From Clostridium tertium (lineage in GTDB: Bacteria; Bacillota; Clostridia; Clostridiales; Clostridiaceae), in the NCBI RefSeq assembly GCF_017873245.1, contig NZ_JAGGJY010000006.1, positions 62,001 through 126,000 of the forward strand: DNA of 64,000 nt. Direction: 5' to 3'. The notes under the pieces were generated by a model, which was not told the DNA's origin, made no database searches, and saw only the letters and a list, made by a program, of their open reading frames with translations. Below, piece after piece: positions 19,671 to 31,325 of this stretch (its first letter is position 1; the number at the start of each line of letters is the position of its first letter). Made by a program: the position numbers and the translations under genes.

Positions 19671-19684
19671 TGTAAAGCATTACA
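19671..19684 (+). promoter_or_regulatory. TGTAA-N4-TTACA palindrome, cre-variant-like operator
   Basis: TGTAAAGCATTACA is an inverted repeat TGTAA/TTACA with a 4-base spacer. It resembles the clostridial CcpA site variant (TGTAA..TTACA) rather than the classical cre with central CG. Its place just downstream of the putative -10 fits a roadblock type of catabolite repression of the sugar transporter. Confidence 0.45.
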
Positions 19685-19757
19685 AAAGATTGCGGTTTTC
19701 ATCAAAGGTAAAGACCAATAAAATATTATATATGTAATTTAATATGGAGGGGTTTAA

Positions 19758-21062
19758 ATGAGAATTAAAAAACTAACATCAATTTTGTTAGCAGCAACAC
19801 TAACTTTAGGATTAGTAGCATGTGGAGGAAAGAGTGATAACACAGGCAATACTACAGGAGATAGTAAAGACAATAAGATAACAATATGGGCATGGGATGA
19901 AGCTTTCAATATAGTAGCGGCAAATAAAGCTAAAGAAATATATCAAAAGGAAAATCCAGATGCAGAAATTGAAGTTGTAACAATGGCTCAGGATGATATA
20001 GTGGCTAAATTAAATACAAGCTTATCTTCTGGATCTTATGAAGGGCTTCCAAATGTTGTATTAATTGAAGATTATAAAATTCAAGGATATTTAACAGCAT
20101 ATCAAGATGAATTTGCAGATTTATCTTCAGTAGCTAAGCGAGAAGACTTTGCAGATTATAAGACAGGTGTTAATTATGTTGATGGTAAATTATATGGAAT
20201 ACCTTTCGATAGTGGAGTAGCAGCAACATTCTATAGAACAGATTTAATAGAGCAAGCTGGATACACTAAGGAAGATATGCAAAACTTAACTTGGGAAAAA
20301 TATATTGAAATAGGTAAAGCAGTAAAAGAAAAAACAGGAGTTGCAATGTGTACATTAGATCCTAGTGATATAGGACAAATCAGAATGATGTTACAAAGTG
20401 CAGGAGCATGGTATACAGATGCTGATGGAAAAGTTTCTATAGCAGATAATCAAGCATTAAAGGATTCTATAAAGATATATAATGATTTAGTGAAATCAGG
20501 AATTACAAAACAAGTAGCAGATTGGGATCAATTTGTAGGTGCATTTAATAATGGTGAAGTTGCATCAGTAGTTACTGGTTGCTGGATTGGACCTTCAATT
20601 AAAAAAGCTGAAGATCAAAGTGGAAAATGGGCAATAGCAGCATTCCCTAAGATGGCAAGTAATTCTAAATCAGTTAATGCATCCTCAATAGGTGGAGCAG
20701 GTTGGTATGTTCTTAAGAATGTTGGAAATACAGATATGGCAGTAGATTTCCTTGGAAAAACATTTGCTTCAAATACAGATTTAATGAATGATTTAGCAGA
20801 TTCTATAACTTTAGTTAGTACTTTAAATAAAGCTGCTGAAGCTTCAAATTATTCAAAGCCAAGTGAATTTTTCAGTGGACAAGAAATATTTAAAGATTTT
20901 GCAGATTGGACAAGTAAAGTACCTTCAGTAAATTATGGTTTACACACTTATGCAATAGAAGATATTATGACTGAAGCTGTTCAAGCTATAGTTAATGGAG
21001 CTGATGTTGATTCAACATTAAAATCCTTCCAAAGTCAAATAGAATCAGCAGTAGCACAATAA
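19758..21062 (+). CDS. Sugar ABC transporter, substrate-binding lipoprotein
   Basis: 434 residues of the family 1 extracellular solute-binding proteins. A lipoprotein signal ends in the lipobox 'LGLVACGG', so the Cys is lipid-modified and the protein sits outside the membrane. 'KITIWAWDEAFNIVAANKAKEIYQKENPDAEIEVV' and 'LYGIPFDSGVAATFYRTDLIEQAGY' are typical of oligosaccharide binders. AUG follows GGAGGGG. Two permease genes and an intracellular beta-galactosidase follow, so a beta-galactoside such as a lacto-oligosaccharide is the likely cargo (inference from context). Confidence 0.9.
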   Translation: MRIKKLTSILLAATLTLGLVACGGKSDNTGNTTGDSKDNKITIWAWDEAFNIVAANKAKEIYQKENPDAEIEVVTMAQDDIVAKLNTSLSSGSYEGLPNVVLIEDYKIQGYLTAYQDEFADLSSVAKREDFADYKTGVNYVDGKLYGIPFDSGVAATFYRTDLIEQAGYTKEDMQNLTWEKYIEIGKAVKEKTGVAMCTLDPSDIGQIRMMLQSAGAWYTDADGKVSIADNQALKDSIKIYNDLVKSGITKQVADWDQFVGAFNNGEVASVVTGCWIGPSIKKAEDQSGKWAIAAFPKMASNSKSVNASSIGGAGWYVLKNVGNTDMAVDFLGKTFASNTDLMNDLADSITLVSTLNKAAEASNYSKPSEFFSGQEIFKDFADWTSKVPSVNYGLHTYAIEDIMTEAVQAIVNGADVDSTLKSFQSQIESAVAQ

Positions 21063-21091
21063 TAAATAAAAAAGAATTATCATAAGGAGAG

Positions 21092-21132
21092 TAGCCATTT
21101 ATTAAAATAAAATTAGTAAATGGCTATTTCTT
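21092..21132 (+). other. Intercistronic stem-loop after the binding-protein gene
   Basis: TAGCCATTTA (21092-21101) pairs with TAAATGGCTA (21117-21126), followed by TTTCTTG. Such hairpins after the first gene of ABC operons commonly stabilise the upstream mRNA or attenuate the permease genes, giving more binding protein than permease. Confidence 0.65.
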
Positions 21133-21149
21133 GTATAGGGGGAGTACAC

Positions 21150-22046
21150 TTGAAAAGGAGTAATAAAAATAGGAGTCTAAATTATAAATTAGATAGAAAA
21201 GCTTGGTTATTTGTTATACCAAGTATCATACTAGTAACTGTATTTGTGTTTTATCCAATGATACAAGCCTTTATAACATCATTACAAAGCGGAATGGGCA
21301 ATAATTTAAGCTTTGTTGGAATTGATAACTATAAGAGATTACTTACAGATTCAACATTTAAAAAGGCATTATTTAATACGGTATTATATTTAATAATTCA
21401 AGTGCCAATTATGATTATATTAGCACTTGTTATATCGGCTATACTAAATGATAAGAAATTAAAAGCTAGGGGGTTTTTTAGAACAGCAATATTCTTACCA
21501 TGTGTTACATCTCTTGTAGCATATTCAATTATATTTAAAAGTTTATTTGCAACAGATGGGTTTGTTAATGCATTTTTAATGAATATAAATGTTATATCAC
21601 AACCAATAGCATGGATTACTCATCCAATATGGGCTAGAGTATTAATTATAATAGCAATAACATGGAGATGGACAGGATATAATATGGTTTTCTATTTAGC
21701 AGGAATGCAATCAATTGATGATTCAATATATGAAGCAGCTGAAATTGATGGAGCAAGTGCTTTTATGAGATTTAAATCTATAACACTTCCATTATTAAAG
21801 CCTATAATTTTATTTACAACAATAAATTCTACAATAGGAACATTACAATTATTCGATGAAACTGTGAATATAACAAATGGAGGGCCAGCAAACGCAACAA
21901 TTACTATTTCACAATATATTTATAATTTATTATTTAAATATTCACCAAACTTTGGATATGCAGCAGCAATTTCGTATGTAATAGTTCTTATAATAGTAAT
22001 ACTATCATTTATTCAATTAAAAGCAGGAGGGGATAAGGATGAGTAG
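21150..22046 (+). CDS. Sugar ABC transporter permease, first subunit
   Basis: The start is placed at TTG 21150 because AGGGGGAG (21137-21144) is correctly spaced for it; the in-frame ATG at 21120 lies upstream of that site and within the stem-loop. The 298-residue protein has six membrane helices and the cytoplasmic EAA loop 'YEAAEIDGASAFMRFKSITLPLLKP', which contacts the ATPase. It matches the MalF/LacF/UgpA type. It overlaps the second permease gene by 8 bases. No ATPase gene is present in this operon, so a shared MsmX-like ATPase encoded elsewhere is expected. Confidence 0.9.
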   Translation: MKRSNKNRSLNYKLDRKAWLFVIPSIILVTVFVFYPMIQAFITSLQSGMGNNLSFVGIDNYKRLLTDSTFKKALFNTVLYLIIQVPIMIILALVISAILNDKKLKARGFFRTAIFLPCVTSLVAYSIIFKSLFATDGFVNAFLMNINVISQPIAWITHPIWARVLIIIAITWRWTGYNMVFYLAGMQSIDDSIYEAAEIDGASAFMRFKSITLPLLKPIILFTTINSTIGTLQLFDETVNITNGGPANATITISQYIYNLLFKYSPNFGYAAAISYVIVLIIVILSFIQLKAGGDKDE

Positions 22047-22899
22047 AAAAAATAGTAAGGGTGTAAGTAAGCTAGTAAGTTTTATAAAATATACATTTTT
22101 GATTATTTTATCTTTTGTATCAATTTTCCCATTTATTTGGATGATAATAGCTACAACTAATAAGTCTGTTGATGTTACAAGAGGTACTTTGATACCAGGA
22201 AGCTATTTTTTTGATAACTTAAAAAATCTTTTAGCATCAGATCTTAAATATACGGTAGCCTTCAAAAATTCTTTTATAATTGCAGTTATCACAACAGCAT
22301 TAGCTATGTTAGTTTCTTCATTGGCAGGTTATGCATTTGAAATATATAAAACAAAAACCAGAGATAAGATATTTAATTTTATATTATTATCTATGATGGT
22401 ACCATTTGCAGCATTAATAGTTCCTTTGTTTAGATTATTTAGTAAGATGAATAATATTCCTGGATTAAAAGGAATATCATTAAATACTCATGGTGCAGTA
22501 ATAATTATTTCAGTTGCAACAGCATTTTTAATTTTCTTCTTTAGACAAAATACAAAGACTTTTCCAAAGGATTTAATGGAAGCAGCAAGGATAGATGGAC
22601 TCGGAGAATTAGCTATATTCTTTAGAATCTATATGCCAACTATGAAATCAACTTATGCAGCAGCTACAATAGTTACATTTATGGCTAGTTGGAATAGTTA
22701 TTTATGGCCACTTATAGCATTACAATCACCTGATAAAAGAACCTTACCACTTGTAATATCAGCTTTAGGTTCATCATATACACCAGATTATGGAATGATA
22801 ATGACTGCTGTTGTAATAGCAACATTACCTACAGCTTTAATATTCTTCTTAATGCAAAAGCACTTTGTTGCAGGTATGACAGGCTCAATTAAGGGGTAG
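22039..22899 (+). CDS. Sugar ABC transporter permease, second subunit
   Basis: 286 residues, six membrane helices, MalG/LacG/UgpE type, with the EAA loop 'MEAARIDGLGELAIFFRIYMPTMKS' and the C-terminal 'FFLMQKHFVAGMTGSIKG' characteristic of this subunit. ATG 22039 lies inside the end of the first permease gene behind AGGAGGGGAT, so the pair is translationally coupled. No terminator is visible before the beta-galactosidase gene that follows. Confidence 0.92.
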   Translation: MSRKNSKGVSKLVSFIKYTFLIILSFVSIFPFIWMIIATTNKSVDVTRGTLIPGSYFFDNLKNLLASDLKYTVAFKNSFIIAVITTALAMLVSSLAGYAFEIYKTKTRDKIFNFILLSMMVPFAALIVPLFRLFSKMNNIPGLKGISLNTHGAVIIISVATAFLIFFFRQNTKTFPKDLMEAARIDGLGELAIFFRIYMPTMKSTYAAATIVTFMASWNSYLWPLIALQSPDKRTLPLVISALGSSYTPDYGMIMTAVVIATLPTALIFFLMQKHFVAGMTGSIKG

Positions 22900-22969
22900 T
22901 TAAAAGATAATTAAAAGTAAAAGTTTCAAAAGGAAATAAAAAAGAAAGTGGGCAACTGGGGAAATGTAA

Positions 22970-26476
<3,507 letters not shown>

Positions 26477-26509
26477 TATCTAATGTCCCTGGATTTCCAG
26501 AAGATTTGG

Positions 26510-26543
26510 CCCCAGGGGCATTGCTCCTGGGGATTAATTTTTT
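26510..26543 (+). terminator. Terminator after lacZ
   Basis: CCCCAGGGGC (26510-26519) pairs with GCTCCTGGGG (26523-26532) around a 3-base loop, one G-U pair, and is followed by ATTAATTTTTTA. It belongs to the recurring CCCCAGGGG hairpin family and separates the ABC-lacZ operon from the two-component genes. Confidence 0.82.
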
Positions 26544-26564
26544 ACAAAATGAGAGGGTGTTATT

Positions 26565-28133
26565 ATGAGTAAAAATTATTGTAAAGTTTTAATAGTAGAA
26601 GATGAATTTATTATGAGGCAGGGAATTAAGCATATGCTTGAATGGGAAAAAGAAGGCTTTACAATAGTTGGGGAGGCAACAAATGGGCAAGAAGCTCTAG
26701 ATTTAATAGAGAAACTAAAGCCTAACATAATAATTTCAGATATAGTTATGCCCATATTAAATGGAGTTGATTTTTCTAAAGTTGTGCAAAAGAGATATCC
26801 TGATTTGCAAATTATAATTTTAAGTAGTTATGATAATTTTGAATATGTTAAAGATACTCTTCTAAGTGGAGCTGTAGATTATATATTAAAGCCAACTTTA
26901 AACCCAGAACAATTATTAGTAACCTTAAAGAAGGCAGTTGATAGGATACCAGGACTAGAATTAGTTAAAAATGAAGATATATATTATAACAATTTAATTG
27001 AAAGATATTTACTTGGATTTGATTCTAATCTAGATGTTAATAAATTTAAAAATTTATTTCCTGATACTTGTTTTAGAATTTTGGGGATAAATTTAAAACA
27101 ATCATTTGGAAAGAATAAGGAAAGTATAAAGAGAATTAAAAGAAAAGTAGAAGAATTTTTTATTTTGAATAAAAACTATTCTTATCTAAAGCTGATTATT
27201 AATGATGAAATACTTCTATATATAATTAATTATAAAGTAAGTAATGATAAAGAAATAGTAGATAAAATTAAAACTCATATCGAAAGAAATATCTTTCCTC
27301 AAGAAAATATATTATTTATAATTACACCTAAATTTGATAACATTTGCAAAGTTAAAGATATTTATAATGAAAAATTCATTCCATATCTAGCTCAAAAATT
27401 TTACTATAAAAGTGATTTCTTATTAAATACAGAACGTATAGAAATTAGAAGTAAGATAGAAAAATTTGATTCAAATAAATATTTAAATTATATAAAATCA
27501 AAAGAATTTAATTCAGCAATTAATATGATAAAGGAATATGTGGATTATGCAATAAATTCAATGATGGATGAGTACAAGCTTAAAAATCTAGTTAAGAACT
27601 TATTATACAATGTAGTAGTAAGCTTGGAGTCTTATGATATAGAAACGGATGAACTTAGGCAATTATACTTTAAGAAAATAGACAATGCAGCATATTCACA
27701 AGATTTTGCTGAAGAAATAAATCACATAATTTTAGAACTCAAAGATATTATTTCTAAGAATGTAAATATGGAAGAACAAAGAATAAAAGAGATTTTAGAA
27801 TATATTAATGAGCATTATGATAAGCCTTTAGAGCTTAGCGATATATCAAAAGCGTTTAATTTTAATTATTACTATCTTTCATTTTACTTTAACAATCACT
27901 GTAAAGAAGGATTTTCAGAATATTTAAACAGAATTAGAGTTGAAAAAGCTTGTGAGCTATTGAAAGAAAATAAGGCATATGTATCTGAAATAAGTAGTAT
28001 AGTTGGATATTCTGATCACAGTTATTTTTGTAGAGTTTTTAAGAAAATAGTAGGATATACTCCAAGCAACTATAGAAGGTTAAATCAAATTAAAGGAGTT
28101 TTAATTAATGAAAAAGAATCTGAAAACAAATAG
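26565..28133 (+). CDS. YesN-type response regulator with AraC-family DNA-binding domain
   Basis: 522 residues. The N-terminal receiver domain has the acidic pair E12-D13 and the phospho-acceptor Asp59 ('NIIISDIVMP') with 'ILSSYDNFEY' and Lys in 'YILKPT'. A long middle region without clear motifs (about 130-400) is typical of YesN proteins. The C-terminal AraC/XylS domain carries two helix-turn-helix motifs ('LELSDISKAFNFNYYYLSFYF' region and 'SEISSIVGYSDHSYFCRVFKKIVGYTPSNYR'). The start follows GAGAGGGTG. It overlaps the kinase gene by 26 bases. It probably controls the adjacent sugar transporter and beta-galactosidase genes. Confidence 0.93.
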   Translation: MSKNYCKVLIVEDEFIMRQGIKHMLEWEKEGFTIVGEATNGQEALDLIEKLKPNIIISDIVMPILNGVDFSKVVQKRYPDLQIIILSSYDNFEYVKDTLLSGAVDYILKPTLNPEQLLVTLKKAVDRIPGLELVKNEDIYYNNLIERYLLGFDSNLDVNKFKNLFPDTCFRILGINLKQSFGKNKESIKRIKRKVEEFFILNKNYSYLKLIINDEILLYIINYKVSNDKEIVDKIKTHIERNIFPQENILFIITPKFDNICKVKDIYNEKFIPYLAQKFYYKSDFLLNTERIEIRSKIEKFDSNKYLNYIKSKEFNSAINMIKEYVDYAINSMMDEYKLKNLVKNLLYNVVVSLESYDIETDELRQLYFKKIDNAAYSQDFAEEINHIILELKDIISKNVNMEEQRIKEILEYINEHYDKPLELSDISKAFNFNYYYLSFYFNNHCKEGFSEYLNRIRVEKACELLKENKAYVSEISSIVGYSDHSYFCRVFKKIVGYTPSNYRRLNQIKGVLINEKESENK

Positions 28134-29859
28134 CCTGTTTTTTAAAATATTATGCGTTGTTGTTGCTGGAGTTATTTGTGTATCAGTTTCAATTAGTTAT
28201 ATTATAATAAATATTTCAAAAGGGATTTTTACTGATACCTATAGTGATTCTCAGAAAAAAATATTTGGACAAGTAAATGATAAAATATATGATTTTCATG
28301 CTGAACTAGTTAAAGTTATAAACTCTGTAAATTCACATAGAGCTTTTAAAACATATTTTACTGAAGAAAACCTAGAAGTAGAGGAAATGTCTCAAACTAT
28401 ATTTGATCTAAAAAGACAAATGAAATCTGCATTAGCTACTAATACATATGACATAAGTGTATTAATATTAGGGTTGAATGGTTCATCATTTTTAAATAGA
28501 TCAGAGCTTTTAACTATTAGGCCAAATGAAATATTGAGTATGGATATATCCCAAAATTCATTAGGCAAAAGCGATACTATACTATATCAGTATTTAGAAA
28601 ATGGTTTTACATCTTCTACAAAGGATGAACCTGTAATAGTTATAACCAAAACTTTGAATTTAAAGGATGGCGAACCATATGGAATTATTTATTTTACTAT
28701 AAAAGAAAAAGATTTTGAAAAGTTCTATGATTATTTTACTTTAGAAATAAATGATGTAGTTTTGTTAAATGAAAATAATGTTGTTTTATCTTCAAATAAA
28801 AAGGAAAACATCGGAGATGTACAGGAGGAATTTAAAGAAAGTATAGAAGAGCTTGTTTCAAAAGAAGAGTTAAGTAAAATTTATAATAGTAATAAAAATA
28901 CTATCTTGATTCAAAGGCTTCCTTATTGTAATTTAACTATCTGTGGTACTGTTGATAATCATAAGGCATTAGGTAAAATGTATGATATTGGCAATATAAT
29001 GCTAATTTGCTTCGTGATAACATTGTGTATTTTGATAGGTATATTTTTAATAGTTAGACAAATGACAAAGCCTTTATACTTACTTACTGAAAAGATGTCT
29101 AATGTAAGAGATGGAAAATTTGATGAATGTATAGAGGTAAGTGGTCCAGAGGAAGTAAAAGAATTATCATCTACATTTAATTATATGATAAAGGATTTAA
29201 ATAAATATATACATGAGCTAGTTAAGGTACAAAAAGAAAAGAGAGCAGCAGAAATACATGCCTTACAGATGCAAATAAATCCACATTATATTTTTAATAC
29301 TTTATCAAGTATTAAATGGCTCATATGGCAAGGAAATAATGATAAATCAATAAGTGCCTTAGATTCATTTATAAATTTACTAAGAAATACAATTAGTAAG
29401 ACAGATGAATTTATTACTATAGAAGATGAAATAGAAAATATAAAGAACTACGTATTTATTAATAATATTAGATACGGTGATAGAATAAAAGTTGAATATT
29501 TTATAATGCCTGATTGTAATGATTACTTAGTTCCTAAGCTAATATTACAACCATTTATTGAAAACTCATTCTTTCATGGTTTTCCATCAGATGAGGAAGG
29601 AAAGATACAAGTTTTCATAAAGGAGCAAGGTGAAAATATAAAAATAGAAATATATGATAATGGTGTGGGAATAGAAGAAGAAACCTTAGAAAAAGTAAAA
29701 GAAAAAAAAGAAACAAAAAATGATCACTTTAGTGGAATAGGTGTAAATAATGTTGATAGTAGAATTAAACTTATTTATGGAAATGAATATGGAATAGAAA
29801 TAAAAAGTAAGCTAAATAAAGGAACAACCGTGACGATTTTATTACCTATGAAGAAGTAG
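28108..29859 (+). CDS. YesM-type sensor histidine kinase
   Basis: 583 residues. Membrane helices at about 10-32 and 293-315 flank an extracytoplasmic sensor domain; a HAMP domain (about 318-370) and a His_kinase domain follow, with the phospho-acceptor His393 in 'LQMQINPHYIFNTL'. The ATPase domain shows the N box 'LQPFIENSFFHGF', G1 box 'YDNGVGI' and a final 'GTTVTILLPMK'. This is the LytS/YesM class, which usually senses extracellular carbohydrate, often with the neighbouring solute-binding lipoprotein. The ATG lies within the regulator gene behind AAAGGAG, so kinase and regulator are coupled. Confidence 0.93.
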   Translation: MKKNLKTNSLFFKILCVVVAGVICVSVSISYIIINISKGIFTDTYSDSQKKIFGQVNDKIYDFHAELVKVINSVNSHRAFKTYFTEENLEVEEMSQTIFDLKRQMKSALATNTYDISVLILGLNGSSFLNRSELLTIRPNEILSMDISQNSLGKSDTILYQYLENGFTSSTKDEPVIVITKTLNLKDGEPYGIIYFTIKEKDFEKFYDYFTLEINDVVLLNENNVVLSSNKKENIGDVQEEFKESIEELVSKEELSKIYNSNKNTILIQRLPYCNLTICGTVDNHKALGKMYDIGNIMLICFVITLCILIGIFLIVRQMTKPLYLLTEKMSNVRDGKFDECIEVSGPEEVKELSSTFNYMIKDLNKYIHELVKVQKEKRAAEIHALQMQINPHYIFNTLSSIKWLIWQGNNDKSISALDSFINLLRNTISKTDEFITIEDEIENIKNYVFINNIRYGDRIKVEYFIMPDCNDYLVPKLILQPFIENSFFHGFPSDEEGKIQVFIKEQGENIKIEIYDNGVGIEEETLEKVKEKKETKNDHFSGIGVNNVDSRIKLIYGNEYGIEIKSKLNKGTTVTILLPMKK

Positions 29860-30073
29860 AAATTATGCTTGTTATATCGATATGAGAATATAATAATAGA
29901 TTATTTAGTTCTTAATTATTATAATAGGAAATTAAATGATTTTAAGAGTGCTATATTTTAAATTGGAAATGAATATAAATATTTAATTTATGGTGAAGTA
30001 ATTATATAATATTAGTATTATAATAAATTATATAAAGCCTAGTATAATTTTAAAATGTGGAAGAGGTGATTGT

Positions 30074-30391
30074 TTGCTTAATAAAATAGACTATAATTTA
30101 GAGGAAGATATTATAGAAGAAATAAAAGAAATATCTAGAAAATATCATAATATTAAAAAAGTAGTTTTATTTGGTTCAAGAGCAAGAAAAGATAACTCAC
30201 CTAGAAGTGATATTGATTTAGCGATATATTTAGATGTTAAATCTTCAGACCTGTTAGAATTTATTGAAGATATAGAAAATAATACAGCTACCTTATTAGA
30301 ATTTGATTTTTCAAATATGAATTCAATAGAGGATGAGGTATTTATTGAACAAGTAAATAAAGAAGGGATAGTTATATATGAGAAGCATTGA
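30074..30391 (+). CDS. MNT-type minimal nucleotidyltransferase (antitoxin of HEPN/MNT pair)
   Basis: 105 residues from TTG 30074 behind AGAGGTGAT. The family signature 'VVLFGSRARKDNSPRSDIDLAIYL' contains the GSR loop and the DXD metal-binding pair. This is the HI0073/MntA family. In MntA-HepT systems the nucleotidyltransferase AMPylates the HEPN toxin and neutralises it. The next gene, which overlaps by 14 bases, is the HEPN partner. Confidence 0.88.
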   Translation: MLNKIDYNLEEDIIEEIKEISRKYHNIKKVVLFGSRARKDNSPRSDIDLAIYLDVKSSDLLEFIEDIENNTATLLEFDFSNMNSIEDEVFIEQVNKEGIVIYEKH

Positions 30392-30773
30392 TTTTAAGTA
30401 TATGAATTTAAAAAAAGCTTATTCAAGATTAAAAGAAGTCAGTGATTTATATGATGGGAAAAATGATATAATAAGAGATAGTTTAATACAAAGATTTGAA
30501 TTTACTTATGAATTAACTCATAAAACCTTAAAGGAATTTATGAAGTATTTAGGAGTTACCCTAGAAAACTCATTTCCACGTACTATTTTTAAGAAGGCAT
30601 ATGTGAATAATTTGATTTCAGATGATAAAGTATGGATAAATTTATTAGAAGATAGAAATTCTACGTCACATATTTATAATGAAAATATGTCTAATGAAAT
30701 AGCAGATAGAATAGTTAATAAATATGTTGATGCTATTGGCGAGTTAGTAGAGAACTTAGAAAAGCTATTATAA
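30378..30773 (+). CDS. HEPN-domain toxin-like protein (HI0074 family)
   Basis: 131 residues, all-helical, NTase_sub_bind/HI0074 type HEPN: 'KKAYSRLKEVSDLY', 'QRFEFTYELTHKTLKEFMKYLGV', 'PRTIFKKAYVNNLISDDKVWINLLEDRNSTSHIYNE'. The RX4H ribonuclease motif of HEPN toxins is intact as Arg-Asn-Ser-Thr-Ser-His. Overlap with the MNT gene and the conserved gene pair support a type VII-like toxin-antitoxin module. An alternative view, a two-subunit nucleotidyltransferase without toxicity, cannot be excluded. Confidence 0.87.
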   Translation: MRSIDFKYMNLKKAYSRLKEVSDLYDGKNDIIRDSLIQRFEFTYELTHKTLKEFMKYLGVTLENSFPRTIFKKAYVNNLISDDKVWINLLEDRNSTSHIYNENMSNEIADRIVNKYVDAIGELVENLEKLL

Positions 30774-30793
30774 GTTTTTAAAAATAATAAAAG

Positions 30794-30826
30794 GCCTCAG
30801 GGGTACTGCCCCTGAGGCTAAATGTT
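30794..30826. terminator. Terminator after the HEPN gene
   Basis: A perfect 10-bp stem, GCCTCAGGGG (30794-30803) and CCCCTGAGGC (30809-30818), loop TACTG. It lies between the HEPN gene and the decayed minus-strand TM2 gene and could serve both strands. Confidence 0.82.
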
Positions 30827-30831
30827 TTTAT

Positions 30832-31079
30832 TTATAAATATTTTTCAAAAAATTCTTCTTCTGGTGTAAATAAATAGATAAGCCCTTCTAAGAAACTTAT
30901 TAATTCAATAATTCCTATAATACCTGTAAAACTTAATATTAAATATAGTATTCCAATCTTATATTTACCTAAGTAAATTTCTGAGCACCAAACATTCCAA
31001 AGAAAATTGCAAGAAAAGCGGCTATATACTTACTAAAATCACTATTTAATATATCTATATTATAACGTATTTTTAGACG
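30832..31079 (-). pseudogene. Decayed TM2-domain membrane protein gene
   Basis: Read on the minus strand, 31079 to about 30980 encodes 'SKYIAAFLAIFFGMFGAQKF', the first TM2 helix and its 'G.FGAHKFYLG' turn. One base is then missing in an AAATTT(T)AC tract near 30976-30980; in the next frame the rest continues as 'YLGKYKIGILYLILSFTGII', 'LEGLIYLFTPEEEFFEKYL' and a stop at 30832-30834. No ATG, GTG or TTG begins the first frame after the upstream stop. Frameshift plus lost start make it a probable pseudogene; a sequencing error could explain the frameshift but not the missing start. Confidence 0.72.
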
Positions 31080-31279
31080 CTATAATATATAAGAAAATAT
31101 TATTTAATTGAGAAATAAAAGGTATATATTTTCAAGTTAATTGAAATGTTTATATAGAAATTTGTATAAGTTTTATTATTAACGTAAGAAAAATTATTTT
31201 TATTAATCTTTATATATAAAGTTTATTATAATTTGCAAATCTAAATGAAAACCTTATAGTATTGTGCAATGATTTGGTA

Positions 31280-31292
31280 TTGTTAATAACAA
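31280..31292 (+). promoter_or_regulatory. TTGTTAATAACAA palindrome upstream of the PRD regulator
   Basis: A perfect 13-base palindrome (TTGTTA-A-TAACAA) lies 34 bases before the regulator start, in an otherwise AT-rich 240-base leader with no gene (31080-31319). A likely operator or small antiterminator element; its partner is unknown. Confidence 0.4.
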
Positions 31293-31325
31293 GCAAAAAA
31301 GTGATAATGAAAACGAGGGATGAAG

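Noticed and set aside
19689..19702. Classical cre site TTGCGGTTTTCA
   Set aside because: It needs an extra base to fit the consensus; the TGTAA-N4-TTACA site just upstream fits better.
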